Assembly (NCBI GenBank): GCA_000827495.1
Contig: KN817554.1
Span: 237,758 to 301,757, forward strand
DNA: 64,000 bases
Source: Hypholoma sublateritium FD-334 SS-4
Taxonomy: Eukaryota > Basidiomycota > Agaricomycetes > Agaricales > Strophariaceae
Direction of reading: 5' to 3'
Below, in pieces: positions 24,256 to 34,639 of the stretch. Numbering within the stretch: the stretch's first letter is position 1; the number at the start of each line of letters is the position of its first letter. Position numbers and translations under genes: made by a program. The notes under the pieces are model-generated. The model did not search any database. It worked only from the letters and a program-made list of their open reading frames with translations, and had not been told where the DNA came from.

Positions 24256-26782
24256 TTATCGGGCCGTGAGGAGTACGGAACGAGATGGCGAGCGCCTTGA
24301 GGTCGACAGTCGGCGACGACGGACCAAATTACAACAGTGACACGCTCTTGCCTTCCATCCACCGTACATACTTATTCGTGGACTGCAGCCGCACAGCGTA
24401 GGACCCTGTATCTCATTACTGCTATAAACATGGGCTAAGTACCGGTATGTGATGGATGCTATCTGGCCCTTGAAACTACTTACCTGCAAGTCCGAGTCAG
24501 CCACCTGCTGCGCTCTGTCTATCAATGAGCCCACAGGCATTGCCACGTATGCTTCCTCGACTGTTCCATCTCCGCCCACTTCTGCATTGCCTCGATAGCG
24601 TGCGGGAGTCGATTGGGTTACCAGCGCGGCGTATGAGGTGGACGGATCCGATCTGCTGTGTAGGATAGTCAATTCGTTAGAATCGTTGCAGTCAGCCTCG
24701 TCGAAATCAGGTTCGTCGATCAGGTTTAAGTCTACGATATGGTCTTGAATAAGGCAGAGCAACCCACGTTGCTCTGGCGGAACCGTCATCTCTTCCCGGA
24801 TTGCAGGATAACTAGCGTGGTATGCCTCCCCGATGGTGTCGCGCTCCCACCGATGAGCGAATCCAAACACAGATATTGGTTTACTTCCTGTTTGACGTGG
24901 GTGCGGATGCAGTCAGTTATGTGTGCGGCTGCGTATACATGGGAGCATACCAAAGAGCACCCGCAGCAGCGAACTCCCGAATATTGCGGCGAATATACCG
25001 CTGAGAAACGTCCATAGACCACCGACCTTGGAAAAGCCGCCGAGAAATGAGTTGTTCTTAGAGTCTCGAATGATATTCCACTGGGTGGCTTCTCGCACGA
25101 CGCTCAGGCGAAGAGTTGAAATATTCGCTCCACGTCGAATGAGAGGTGACATAGACGGGTCAGGATACAAATGGGTAACCTGCCCCACAAGCGTTGATTT
25201 CATATACTAGATGATCAAGTCTGACGATATGTACAACACTTGTAGATTGAAGGCGCACCTCGAAGACGCCGAGCGTGGCCACTTCTGGATTTTTGAACGT
25301 CTGGTGGATCTCCATGGACACCAGACCCACCATATTTACTCCAGGGATGAGGACCGTTGGCCCGGTCATTTCTAGAACGGCTGCAGTATCGTTGGTCATT
25401 GTGACCATGATTTGGATTGAGTTTGAAGCAATATCTATTAACGAATCAGAAGGTATCGCGAGGGCGTCAAAGTCCACGGTGACTAAGAGATCTGGTTGGT
25501 ATGTGTTGTAGAATGTTTCAGAGGGACCTAGTAAAATAAATGAACTATTAATCCATCGATATTGAGTCATATTATCAGTGCTCAATGGTATTACCAATAA
25601 ACATCTGGCCCTCGGTCACAGACGGACGTGATGGGCAATAATAGGTAGATATCACAGAAGAGGCGGGCCCGGTGTAGCCCAGATATCCCATACCCAGCCC
25701 TTCACAGCCAGGTTGGTAAGAAGCTTGGGACTAGATAAGGATTTTTATCCAGAAATGATAGGGAGGACTTCACAAGAATTATCCCACAGCGGAGTCACTT
25801 CGATGGCTTCTGGGAAGTTCGGAACATATGTGGTATTGAAAATTCTCTGCGTAGATAAATGACAAACCAGTACAATTAGTGTTGCTTTTATGTTCACCGT
25901 CACGGTGTACTAGTCTTATGACTCACAAGTGTTACACCCCAAACTGCGGGGCTCAGTAGACCGGGGACCGGAATTTCGCCAGCAGCAGTGCGAATGTTTT
26001 GTGTCGGAACGAATTGCAGCTCTTGGAAAGCGCCCGTAAATACGCTGACATAGAAAAACGCCATAACCCCCGCCAGCAGAGAGGACGCAAATATTCCTCT
26101 TGCCACAACGAGTCTTTTCGTTTCACCTCTAGTTAGTATTCAAGGAAAATTAGTGACCTTCGAATTTGAGGGTTGAGGTTTCATAATACACTCACATTAA
26201 ACGCGCCTTCCAGAGCGATTTCCCGAATATGATACTGATCCCCCCCATCTCCCGGATATTGAATGGCCTTTTCTCCACTCTCTTTCTAGCCTTAAAACAA
26301 AGGTAGACGCGTGCAGATAGGAGGAAAGTATATAGAGTAACAAGAGCCACCCAAATAACCTTCTGCGTTATTTGTAATCCCCATACGAGTTCACTGAAAA
26401 AGACGCCATAGGCAATCAGCCCTTCATATCCATGTGAGATCTCTTGGGAGATTTAAAATTATCCGCGAAATCATACCAAGTGTGTCGCAAAAAATCCAGA
26501 TTATATCTATAAAATTATCACAGAGATATGGCACCTTGAACGCGCTAATACATTTCAATCAGTTACTAGTAGTCTGCCCCTAAACATATAATAGATAACT
26601 CACTAGGCAATTTGATGAGCCAAAATCGAGAAAAAGAGGGCAATGAAAGGTAGATTCCACTGTCCATCATACTCTACTTCTTCCAAGAGAAACAGAAAAT
26701 AATTGGCTGATAATAAAACCGAGAAAAATATAACAGCCCTCAGCAGAGCTAGATATATCGATTGGTTGAAGAGGCGGCCCAT
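24256..26782 (-). CDS. Multi-pass transmembrane protein of unknown function (basidiomycete family)
   Basis: I do not recognise a function. The ATG at 26782 starts MGRLFNQSIYLALLRAVIFF and continues through a second hydrophobic stretch NLPFIALFFSILAHQIA. A next exon (near 26220-26390) gives LQITQKVIWVALVTLYTFLL then RPFNIREMGGISIIFGKSLW. Then comes FASSLLAGVMAFFYVSVFTG, a predicted extracellular part VPGLLSPAVWGVTL, and YRWINSSFILLGPSETFYN with Asn-glycosylation sequons. Further on are VLIPGVNMVGLVSMEIHQTF, WNIIRDSKNNSFLGGFSKVG, and a late helix GLWTFLSGIFAAIFGSSLLR. The tail is acidic and cytosolic. The 3' end is unsure: after RAQQVADSDLQ a splice could lead to a stop near 24345 rather than 24256. 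Eight or so introns. A truncated second copy lies at 33890. Confidence 0.72.
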
Positions 26783-27220
26783 GGCTAGACACGAAGGACA
26801 CTGAGACAAGCCTGAGGTGTTTGTGGGGCTAAAGTTCGTATGTAGGTAGCAACAGTCAAGCGAGCGCCCACCTTTATATTTGGTATAAATATAATCTCAT
26901 GTACCATCAGCAACAGTTCTTATCAATGAACGGTGGGTAGATAGTCAATTTAGTTTATAAAATTGGCTTCTTGATCTTAACCCCAAAACCTGTAGAAATG
27001 GGGAATCCTCAATTCCAAACGAGGAAAACCTGAAACCTACTGAAGATCGTGCAGTGGCCATTACGAGCCTGGTCGCGAAGAGAAGCGGAAGGGTGACTCG
27101 AGATAGCTATGCCGGTGGCTGCTCTGTATAAGCAATTCCTATACCCACGGATCCTATCGCCCTGGAAAGATCAGGAGGCTGGATCTGCTCCATGAAGGTC
27201 AGAGCAAGATGCAATGATGG
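26783..27220. other. Intergenic, upstream of the transmembrane gene
   Basis: AT-rich stretch with the presumed minus-strand promoter. No gene recognised before the purine-rich tract that follows. Confidence 0.35.
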
Positions 27221-27224
27221 AGCG

Positions 27225-27530
27225 CAAAGATGAGAATCAAGAACAATGATGAGGGCGAGGAGAAAGGGAGGAGCAAGGACACAATGCGAAGGTGAGGACC
27301 AGCATTGAACCATGATGACGAGGAGCCAGGACAAAGAGCAAGGAATGAGGAACGAGAACGAGGCGCGAGGCGACAAGGAGCGAGAACGAAAAGCGATAGG
27401 GCAACGAGGGACAAGGAGCAAGGAAAGCACGATGCGTGTAGGCGACGAAAGACGAGGAACGAGAAGGGAGGAGCGAGGCCGGGGACGACACGCGTAGGCG
27501 GCGAGTCACGACGAGGAAGTTGGAAGTTGG
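27225..27530. repeat. Degenerate purine-rich repeat tract (GAGGAACGAGAA-like)
   Basis: About 300 bp in which the plus strand is overwhelmingly A and G. It is built from degenerate 10-13 nt units such as ACGAGGAACGAGAA, AAGGAGCAAGGAA and GCGAGAACGAAAAGC. All six frames are affected, so long open frames on both strands (27107-27537) are a composition artefact. A similar tract sits at 34640-35075, the other side of the A/B gene pair. Confidence 0.6.
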
Positions 27531-27949
27531 AACGCAACCTTGTTTGTCAAACCATGTACCGCTTTGAGCACGTGATGCGGCCCGCGATGTCGGCCTCCTA
27601 AGTTTGTCCTCGGTCCTTCATTACCGTCCTTCGCTTCTGCCGCCATTCCCCACCATTATATCTGACCACATCGTCTCCGCGTATTACTTACCCTGCCATT
27701 GCGAATCGAACGCGCGATCATCGATAACACCTGCACGGGCGGACCGGGGGTATTCGAGAATCGAAGGATGTGTGCGGGAACTGGGCTAGGATCAATGCCA
27801 CGACGGTGCGTACCCTACGCGTATACGCATCAAGCCACGACGCAATCGACCCGCGAACTGCGCAACGACGGAGAGCACGAGCTGGGGCAAGGACATGTCT
27901 GCAGTGTCCGCGCGTGCAAGAGACCTCGTGCGGGTGCCGTTCGATACGT

Positions 27950-28830
27950 TTTATGCCCTCTATACGCATCCTAGACACGCCTGCACCATCTACGCTGTTC
28001 CACTTTGATGCTACTCAGTACGACAAGCAATTCCTTCATCAAGCTGTTAGGCACATCAGTTCATTCAGGAGCACGACGGTGATACCCTACGGCGAAGAGC
28101 CTCTCCCTTCCGTGGCGTTCTCCAGAGCCCTCGCGTTCAAGCCAACCAGATTCCATTGACAAAAGACCTCTACCGTGATATGAAACAGCTCCTTCGCTAT
28201 GTCATATGGAACAACGCACCTCAAGTCACGGCGCTAATCGAACGAAACTTCAAGCTTCAAAGCTTCAACGTAGGCCGGTGTCCGATCTGTCGTCACCGGC
28301 TTGGAGGCTAAATCCCATTCCATCTGCCAACTACTCCGCGAGACTGGCTCACCGAGGGACTCCGACAGGATGGGTGCTCGTCACTGGCTTTCATCGCGCA
28401 TCCCTGACGCGGAACCCGAGCACGCGGCGTCCAGTATATCTGAGTATCCTTGTTGCGTATTCATCATCGGACCGCGCGCAGAAGGCCGACAATGCGCCTC
28501 AAGTGTACTCAAGGTCATTCCGCGTGCAAGGGCCATGCGTTTTTTACACGTACGTTCCGGGGCACAACCTTTTTCTTCTGCGACGATGACGCTCTCACAG
28601 AACACGCAGTCGACATCTTCATCGCAACAAGCTCGTGCAACTGCGCTTTACTATGTGCCGCTTATCCTGTTCTGCGTAAAGGAACCAGATATTTCATCAA
28701 TCCTTCCAGTCGTCCTTGCCCCATCTCGTGTCTTGATGCACAGCACCCGCGCCTGCTCTCTTCACAAGCACATAATTATTACGAACAAACAAAACGGCTC
28801 TTTAGATAACCCAACTCAGTATCAAATCTA
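27950..28830 (+). pseudogene. Probable decayed or unresolved coding sequence
   Basis: Three stretches read like protein but in different frames with stops between: HFDATQYDKQFLHQAVRHIS (from 28000), LTKDLYRDMKQLLRYVIWNN with NVGRCPICRHRLGG (28160-28310), and MRLKCTQGHSACKGHAFF then DIFIATSSCNCALLC (28490-28660). The CPxCxxRL and CTQGHxACKGH spacing hints at zinc-binding knuckles. A stop directly follows HRLGG, so either introns that I could not place or frame-breaking mutations separate the parts. No family recognised. Confidence 0.35.
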
Positions 28831-29220
28831 GCCTGAGTATCTGCAAGCGACACCAGTATCGAGCTCCCAAATTACATACAAGACGACGCTGAAGAAGGAA
28901 GCACCGGCCGATACAAGCACAGTATGCGCAGCTTCCCACCGAGCCCGGCCGGCTCAACGCTGATCCACAAATGTGGGCATCTTCAAAAAGTATCAGATCA
29001 AAGAGGTATGTACATGTGGGATATTCCCAACTTCAAAGAAGTTCCAGAAAGTGGGGGACCTAATATATAATCGATAGGTATCAAGTTTAGTTACATATCT
29101 GGACGGCTTTTAAAAACTTCTTCCGCGACGATCTGTCAGTGAAGATCACAGCTCTTCGCAGTCTTCACAATATTAAATAATATGATTTGCGTCTGCCACG
29201 GCGTCAACAGAGTCTTCACG

Positions 29221-30516
29221 TTAGATGATCGCTTCGATCAACGGTATCACCCGGGGACCCAATACATCCAACTCTCTTTGCCGTCTGCTCTCCATATCTG
29301 CACACGCACCCCATGTACCTGTGCCGACTCCTAGACTCCTGCACACTGCATCGTACACGAGAACTTCTGGACGAATACGGATGCCTATGCGGTGCAAACT
29401 GAGACTGACCAACATCGCCGCATATTGTCCCCTATACAGAAGTTCGAGTTCTTGGGGCCGTGCGCCAAATGTGTAGGCAGTGTTGTTAAGTTCAAGATCC
29501 TGGTGTTCAAGATGGGCATTAAGCCAATCCTCAGCAATCTCGGCAGGGACGTCGGTCAGGAGAAGGGCGAGCTCAGTAGCAACGGAGACAAACATGTTCC
29601 CTAGGCCGGAGTAATAATGCTTACACTCCCTGGTGAAAATGCTTCGCAGTGTCTTCGCAGGCCGGGGCCAAAAGACGCTCTGCTGCTCGAAAATGTCAAT
29701 CATGCCTTTGTCGTGCAGATTGCAGATGATGGAGGCTGGATTGAGTCCTTTGTTCCGTGCCAGGATGCCGGCTGCTAAACACAACCCGCGAGCATCAACT
29801 CCGTCTGCGAGCGTTGGATATGGGGATAGGAGATATTTTGGTGCGGAAATGATTCCTCGACTACAGCGCCGCTGAAATCCATTGAATTCTCCCCAGAGCA
29901 ATGATACAGGTTTCCCCGGAATGATGGGCTGAAATATGCCTTGTTGGGTTTTGCCTTGCGCAATCCAGGGGTTGTGATTATTATTGTCCGTGGAGGCTAG
30001 TGCCATGAGAATGGTAGTAGGATCAGACAGAATTGGTTGGGGCGTCCCAAAGGAAAAGCGGCTGAATCTTTCAACAGGATACATTGTGATCGTTCCTTGT
30101 GCCCGTGCCACCAGTGCCTCAAGGTGCTCCCAATCTTCCCTATCACCAATGTACGGAACCAGCTCAGCCCTTATTCCCGTCCTCGATGGTCCGCTCCAAG
30201 CCTTCCAGCGCAGTCGAAGATATCCTCGATTATTATGTGCCGGAAGCACATATCGAAGCAAGGTTAACAGAATTCCTGCAATCAAGACGAGGCCAATGGA
30301 GAGCCTGAAGTTATGAACGGAGGGAGGGAGCTGTACAAGAAAGGCATAGATCATCACGATCCATATAACGATGATGGATGGGACGGTGAAGCGATGTTCA
30401 ATAGTTGAGAATCGAAGGCAAAGTGTCCAGAAATGCTGATTTTCAAGGTAATCTGAGGTTTTCCAGATTAACACAACGGCGAGAGTGAGAGAAACTACTG
30501 CATCCAAGGAGTCCAT
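29221..30516 (-). CDS. Membrane-anchored protein of unknown function, paralogue A
   Basis: Unrecognised function; a single long exon of about 431 residues from the ATG at 30516 to a TAA at 29221. Three N-terminal hydrophobic stretches: AVVSLTLAVVLIW, TVPSIIVIWIVMIYAFLV and LSIGLVLIAGILLTLLRYVL (to about residue 93). A soluble domain follows with blocks shared with paralogue B: LRLRWKAWSGPSRTG, PVSLLWGEFNGFQRRCSR, RGLCLAAGILARNKGLNPAS, WPRPAKTLRSIF, then YYSGLGNMFVSVATELALLL and LLYRGQYAAMLVSLS. The lack of introns contrasts with almost every neighbour. The first possible codon upstream is a TTG at 30540, so 30516 is preferred. It is divergent from B across 1.4 kb. I recall similar proteins of unknown function in ascomycetes, but cannot name a family. 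Confidence 0.82.
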   Translation of the reverse strand: MDSLDAVVSLTLAVVLIWKTSDYLENQHFWTLCLRFSTIEHRFTVPSIIVIWIVMIYAFLVQLPPSVHNFRLSIGLVLIAGILLTLLRYVLPAHNNRGYLRLRWKAWSGPSRTGIRAELVPYIGDREDWEHLEALVARAQGTITMYPVERFSRFSFGTPQPILSDPTTILMALASTDNNNHNPWIAQGKTQQGIFQPIIPGKPVSLLWGEFNGFQRRCSRGIISAPKYLLSPYPTLADGVDARGLCLAAGILARNKGLNPASIICNLHDKGMIDIFEQQSVFWPRPAKTLRSIFTRECKHYYSGLGNMFVSVATELALLLTDVPAEIAEDWLNAHLEHQDLELNNTAYTFGARPQELELLYRGQYAAMLVSLSLHRIGIRIRPEVLVYDAVCRSLGVGTGTWGACADMESRRQRELDVLGPRVIPLIEAII

Positions 30517-31907
30517 GTTCCGCAGCCAGTCTTGCACCAAAAACGTGGATTTCTAAACCAAGTGTACGTATCAGGATCTGCCATGTCGCATGTTGGATTT
30601 GCATTCAAGTTCAAGGGAACATACCAGTTTGAGCAAGCCCAACTAGCCGCGTAAACACAGATTCTGGAATGTGAGGCAGTGTGCGAAGAGTGTCAGTTGT
30701 TACTGCTCTCAGCCCTGGGCTTGGTTGTACTTTATGAGGCTGATGGCCACCACGAGGCTCAAGACCAATACTAGCTTCTAATCATAAAAATCCCACGATG
30801 GTGATCATATAAAAAACATAACAAGATAAACAACCTCTGGATAAATGCAAGATAAACGTACTTACGAGTCGAATTTACTCAATTTCTCGTTGGAAACAAT
30901 TATGTCAGGAGATTGTATGAACTTAAAATATATCTAGAAAAGCGTGAAACGGAAATGCGGGTAGCAGATCACCAACAGATCACTCATAAAGATACTTATA
31001 ATTATGACAATAAGCACGACGGCCTGTCCTGCTTGTATTTAGCCAATCTTGCCGCAGCGGAGCGAGGCTGGCTTTGTCCTAAACAATATTGCGATGACCG
31101 TATGTCATGCTCATCCTTTTTGCCGTGGCCAGTGAATATAAGTAACCCGACACTTCGTTTGTTCCGCAGCCGCATGAATATTAGAGGTTTGGAACGATCA
31201 GACGCCCATCTTGTTCATATTATTCTCCGAAACCCTTTTCTCCAGCTGGCTAGGCTAGAAGCAACCGCACGAGATATGCACAGCAAGTTATGTCACAAAC
31301 GTAGTATGTGCACATCTGCCACTTCATCGTACTGCTCCACAGGAATACGCGCCATGTTTCGGGTGTGCTCAGCACTTATACAGAAATATTTGCGCCGCGC
31401 GCAGTGCACTGTAGCTATTTTCAGGCTGCACCAAATTTTTTACATCCCAATGAGAGTGTTGGCGGAGATTAAGTAGAAGACAGGGATTTAAACCATGACA
31501 TGAAGGCCTTGAGTACCGTCAGGATCAGTGATCATCAATTCATGTGGAAGTAGGCACTGAAACACAGTATGGTTCATCATGGCCCTTCCGACAACGCGCC
31601 AGGTAAATATGTAAACTCACGTCTCGTAGACTTTCATCATCTCCGGTTACCACCGTAATGCCTTGGTGACGACCATGTTCTCTGACTTTCCCCTATACTT
31701 ATACGTATGTTAGAAGTTCCCCGAGTTGAAAGTCTGTGAGAGAATATCCGAGTCATGTCCAATTACTGTAATAGATCTTCACCGACTCACTGGAGAAAAA
31801 TATAAGCATCCAGTAATAGGGCAAACTCGTTACTGGATGATGTATTTAAGGCTTTGGTTTTGGGTTTTGTCTTTCGAGCTCGTAAACTGCACGCCCCGAC
31901 TAGAAAC
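30517..31907. other. Divergent promoter region between paralogues A and B
   Basis: 1.39 kb between the two start codons. An open frame of up to 187 codons lies at 30913-31476, but it opens with TTG, its first ATG is at 30955, and it has no motif. A TATA-like TATTTAAG at 31842 precedes B. Otherwise AT-rich and featureless to me. Confidence 0.4.
31842..31849 (+). promoter_or_regulatory. TATA-like element upstream of paralogue B
   Basis: TATTTAAG lies 66 nt before the ATG at 31908. The spacing fits a TATA box with a 30-40 nt leader. Weak by sequence alone. Confidence 0.3.
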
Positions 31908-33494
31908 ATGATTGCGTTCGAAGTTCTTTTCTTTGTGACTGTTGCATATGCCCTCCCCACGCCCAATGGCAGCACCTCCACAGGGCCCGAACTGCCGTTC
32001 ATCGATTCCACCGGGCAAGTCGCACTCCTCTGGACATCCATCGGACTTGCGGTTGTTACATCCTTCTTGCAGGGCCTCATCACCACAATTGTGGCCATCG
32101 CCGAAGATCAAGACATGTGGACCTTTCGCTTCCGGATAGCACTCTACGAGCATACTTGGTGGACCACCGTATCCACCATGCTCTTCGCCTCGTTTGTCCT
32201 CCTTGTATTCTCCTTCCTCGCCGGGAACAGCAGCAATTCGCTCGACGTGCTGACGCTATCCACTGCCACGGCCATTGCCGTCGTTCGATACGCCGTTCCG
32301 GCGTGGCGCAATCGCTCCTACATCAAGTTGCGGTGGCTAGCGTGGACAGGCCCAAGTCGTACGGGACTATCGGATGCGCACAAAGAATGCTGCGGCAGCA
32401 AGGATGATTGGAAGCGGATCCAGGACGCAAAACAAAAGCAGCCCATCATTCCCACTCCTGGAAATCCGACAGATGGTTGGGGGTGGTATATCATCCCACC
32501 CACAGGGATATGGCAAGATCCAACAGACCTTCTCAAGGGTTTCGACAAGAGCGTAATCAGCACTGCGGAAAAGGTCACCGTCAACGAGCAACTGGGACGT
32601 GTCTACAATGACGGATACACCAATGGCCAGGTGTCCCTTCTCTGGGGTGAGAAAGAGGGTTTCCGACGGCGGGTCTCGAGAGCGATGAACAGCGTGCCGA
32701 GCAGCCTCCGAAGCTCCATCCCGTCCACATTCGATGGGTTTGGCGGTTCGGGCTTATGCCTTGCGATGGGTATCCTGGGACGCAACAAAGGGCTACGCCC
32801 ATCCGAACTGGTGTACAACATCTTCGAACCGACGCAGAATCACCAGGACGGCGCTGCGCGCAAGATAAATTTCAAGGTGGTTTCTGAGCTCGAAAAAACG
32901 TCAGCATGGTATCCGCGCCCAAACAAAGTCATGCGGTCGTTTTACCAAAAGGCAATGGAGGAGCAATACTCTGGGCTTGGCCCTCAGTTCGTCGCCGTCG
33001 CCGTCGAGCTCGCGCTGATCCTCTTGGACTGCCCGCCGAGTGCAATCATGCGGTGGCTGCAGCAGAACCTCGAGCAGCAGTCGATCGAGGTCAACCACGC
33101 CTTGTCCTATCCCGCCGCAGGTTCGACACGTGCAAGTGATGCCCAGTTGCAGACGCTATACCGCGCGAGCTACACTTCGATGATCCTGTCAATTAATTAT
33201 TTCAACCAGAGTCGACCTGACACCGGCGCTGATGCACGCCGTCCTGACTTGAGCTGCTTTGCTCTTCTATGGATCGCCAGGGGAGGTGATGAGCCGCAGT
33301 GGTGGAAGGAGCCGTGGGTCAAGGAAAGGCTGAGAAGGGAGGCAGACAGCCTGGAAGGGGACTGGAAGAAAGCTGCCGCCTTGCTTCTGGGTTGGGCGGA
33401 CGTTCCGTCGAAGTTGGATTTAACCAGTTGGCCAGTTCGGAAGCCTCCTGGGAAGCATGAAGACGAAAATATTGCGACGCCTCCAAGCCATTGA
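31908..33494 (+). CDS. Membrane-anchored protein of unknown function, paralogue B
   Basis: Unrecognised function; a single exon of 528 residues. The ATG at 31908 gives MIAFEVLFFVTVAYALPTPN, a likely signal peptide cut near AYA. Hydrophobic stretches follow at about residues 38-63, 83-105 (TMLFASFVLLVFSFLAG) and 113-130. The soluble domain shares ordered blocks with A: IKLRWLAWTGPSRTG, QVSLLWGEKEGFRRRVSR, GSGLCLAMGILGRNKGLRPS, WYPRPNKVMRSFYQKAMEEQ, then YSGLGPQFVAVAVELALILL and LYRASYTSMILSINYF. B has about 100 residues more than A, including a 20-residue stretch after NKGLRPSELVYNIF and a longer C-terminus. Both proteins keep the same Trp, Arg and Gly positions, arguing for selection on a shared fold. 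The intron-free structure is shared too. Codon use looks GC-richer than A. Confidence 0.85.
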   Translation: MIAFEVLFFVTVAYALPTPNGSTSTGPELPFIDSTGQVALLWTSIGLAVVTSFLQGLITTIVAIAEDQDMWTFRFRIALYEHTWWTTVSTMLFASFVLLVFSFLAGNSSNSLDVLTLSTATAIAVVRYAVPAWRNRSYIKLRWLAWTGPSRTGLSDAHKECCGSKDDWKRIQDAKQKQPIIPTPGNPTDGWGWYIIPPTGIWQDPTDLLKGFDKSVISTAEKVTVNEQLGRVYNDGYTNGQVSLLWGEKEGFRRRVSRAMNSVPSSLRSSIPSTFDGFGGSGLCLAMGILGRNKGLRPSELVYNIFEPTQNHQDGAARKINFKVVSELEKTSAWYPRPNKVMRSFYQKAMEEQYSGLGPQFVAVAVELALILLDCPPSAIMRWLQQNLEQQSIEVNHALSYPAAGSTRASDAQLQTLYRASYTSMILSINYFNQSRPDTGADARRPDLSCFALLWIARGGDEPQWWKEPWVKERLRREADSLEGDWKKAAALLLGWADVPSKLDLTSWPVRKPPGKHEDENIATPPSH

Positions 33495-33889
33495 TTTGCT
33501 GTATACCACTGGGTTTCGGCTGGCCGATCCCTAGAAAGAATTAGTTGATGATTCAGTATTGTTCATACTTCGTTCACCTTTGTATGCATGGGCTCAACTT
33601 TCAGATTTTGATGTATTATCTCGTTTTGCGGCAGAGCAGATGTATGGGGCGTTAACAGGGGGAGACGGGATGAGGGAAGGTGCTTTTGAGGGAGAAAGAA
33701 ATTCAGGCTGATGGCACTTAACTTCGGATAGGAAGAGGACGTACCAAGCGTAGAGTCCAATATTTCGGGACATTACATAAGAGAGTTGGAAATGGCAAGC
33801 CCTTGGGCTGAACGGCGCAGAGACTGCCAACCAGTGCAAGCGAATTTAGAAAGTAGCAAAGCAGAGGAGTCGACGCATGTTGAAACGTT
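33495..33889. other. Intergenic downstream of paralogue B
   Basis: 395 bp to the start of the gene fragment. No gene recognised; minus-strand frames at 33563-33839 lack motifs. Confidence 0.35.
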
Positions 33890-34470
33890 GCCGCGTGACT
33901 TCCCTCACAACGCTCAGGCGAAGAGTTGAAATATTTGCGCTACGTTGGATGAGAGACGAAGTAGATGGGTCGGGATGCAGATGGGTCACTTGTCCTACGA
34001 GCGTCAATTTCATGTACTAGATGGTCGAATTTGTCAACACGCAGAACACATTATACGATTGCAGCTCTTGAAACTTGAAAGCATACTCACCTCAAATATT
34101 CCAAGTGTAGCCACTTCCGGGTATTTGAACGTTTGGTGTATCTCCGTAGGCACCAAACCCGCCATATTTATTCCGGGGATTAGAACCGTTGGCCGTGTCA
34201 TCGCCAGCACCCCGTCAGTATCGTTAGCTATTGCGACCCTGACACCAATTGGGCAATAAGTCGATGTCACCACGAATGGTCCAAGAGCTAGGAGCAGACG
34301 CGCCGGAGCGAGGGGAGCAGCCAAAATATGAAGAGAATGTGCAACGTACCAAGCAAACACTGGAACAATCGGACACAGGTGGTCCATGGGCAAATGTAGG
34401 TTGAGCATGGTAAGACGTATTCCTTGTAAAACAAAGAGGACGGCAGCCACAGTCCACAAATAAGACAAAC
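33890..34470 (-). pseudogene. Truncated second copy of the 24256-26782 transmembrane gene
   Basis: Plus-strand DNA from 33910 to 33935 is identical over 26 nt to 25100-25125, and similarity continues on either side. Translated on the minus strand it gives VLIPGINMAGLVPTEIHQTF and YPEVATLGIFEVS, against VLIPGVNMVGLVSMEIHQTF and NPEVATLGVFEVR in the full gene. Similarity jumps at about 34230: roughly 220 bp present in the full copy (25410-25630) is missing, then GPFVVTSTYCP matches GPASSVISTYYCP. The 5' membrane exons and the 3' exons with the late helix and acidic tail were not found. It is in the same orientation as the full gene. Best read as a decayed partial duplicate. Confidence 0.7.
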
Positions 34471-34639
34471 AGAAGGATTAATCAAGGGTTACAAAGCACA
34501 TGTACATACCTAGCTTTTCAAAACAAAAACAGCAGTTCCAGACAAGAGCTGAGAGCAGGAGGTAAGTTTTGAGGTCAACGCTAGCGGCAAACAACGAGCA
34601 AGCAAATATCAATGGCAAACTGTAGGGGCCAAGGGGACT
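34471..34639. other. Short spacer
   Basis: Between the gene fragment and the second repeat tract. Nothing recognised. Confidence 0.3.

Noticed and set aside
27107..27601. Overlapping open frames on both strands
   Set aside because: All are explained by the strand-asymmetric repeat; composition excludes stop codons.
30913..31476. 187-codon plus-strand open frame in the A/B intergenic region
   Set aside because: It opens with TTG (first ATG at 30955), has no hydrophobic or domain pattern, and sits in the presumed shared promoter. Kept as intergenic.
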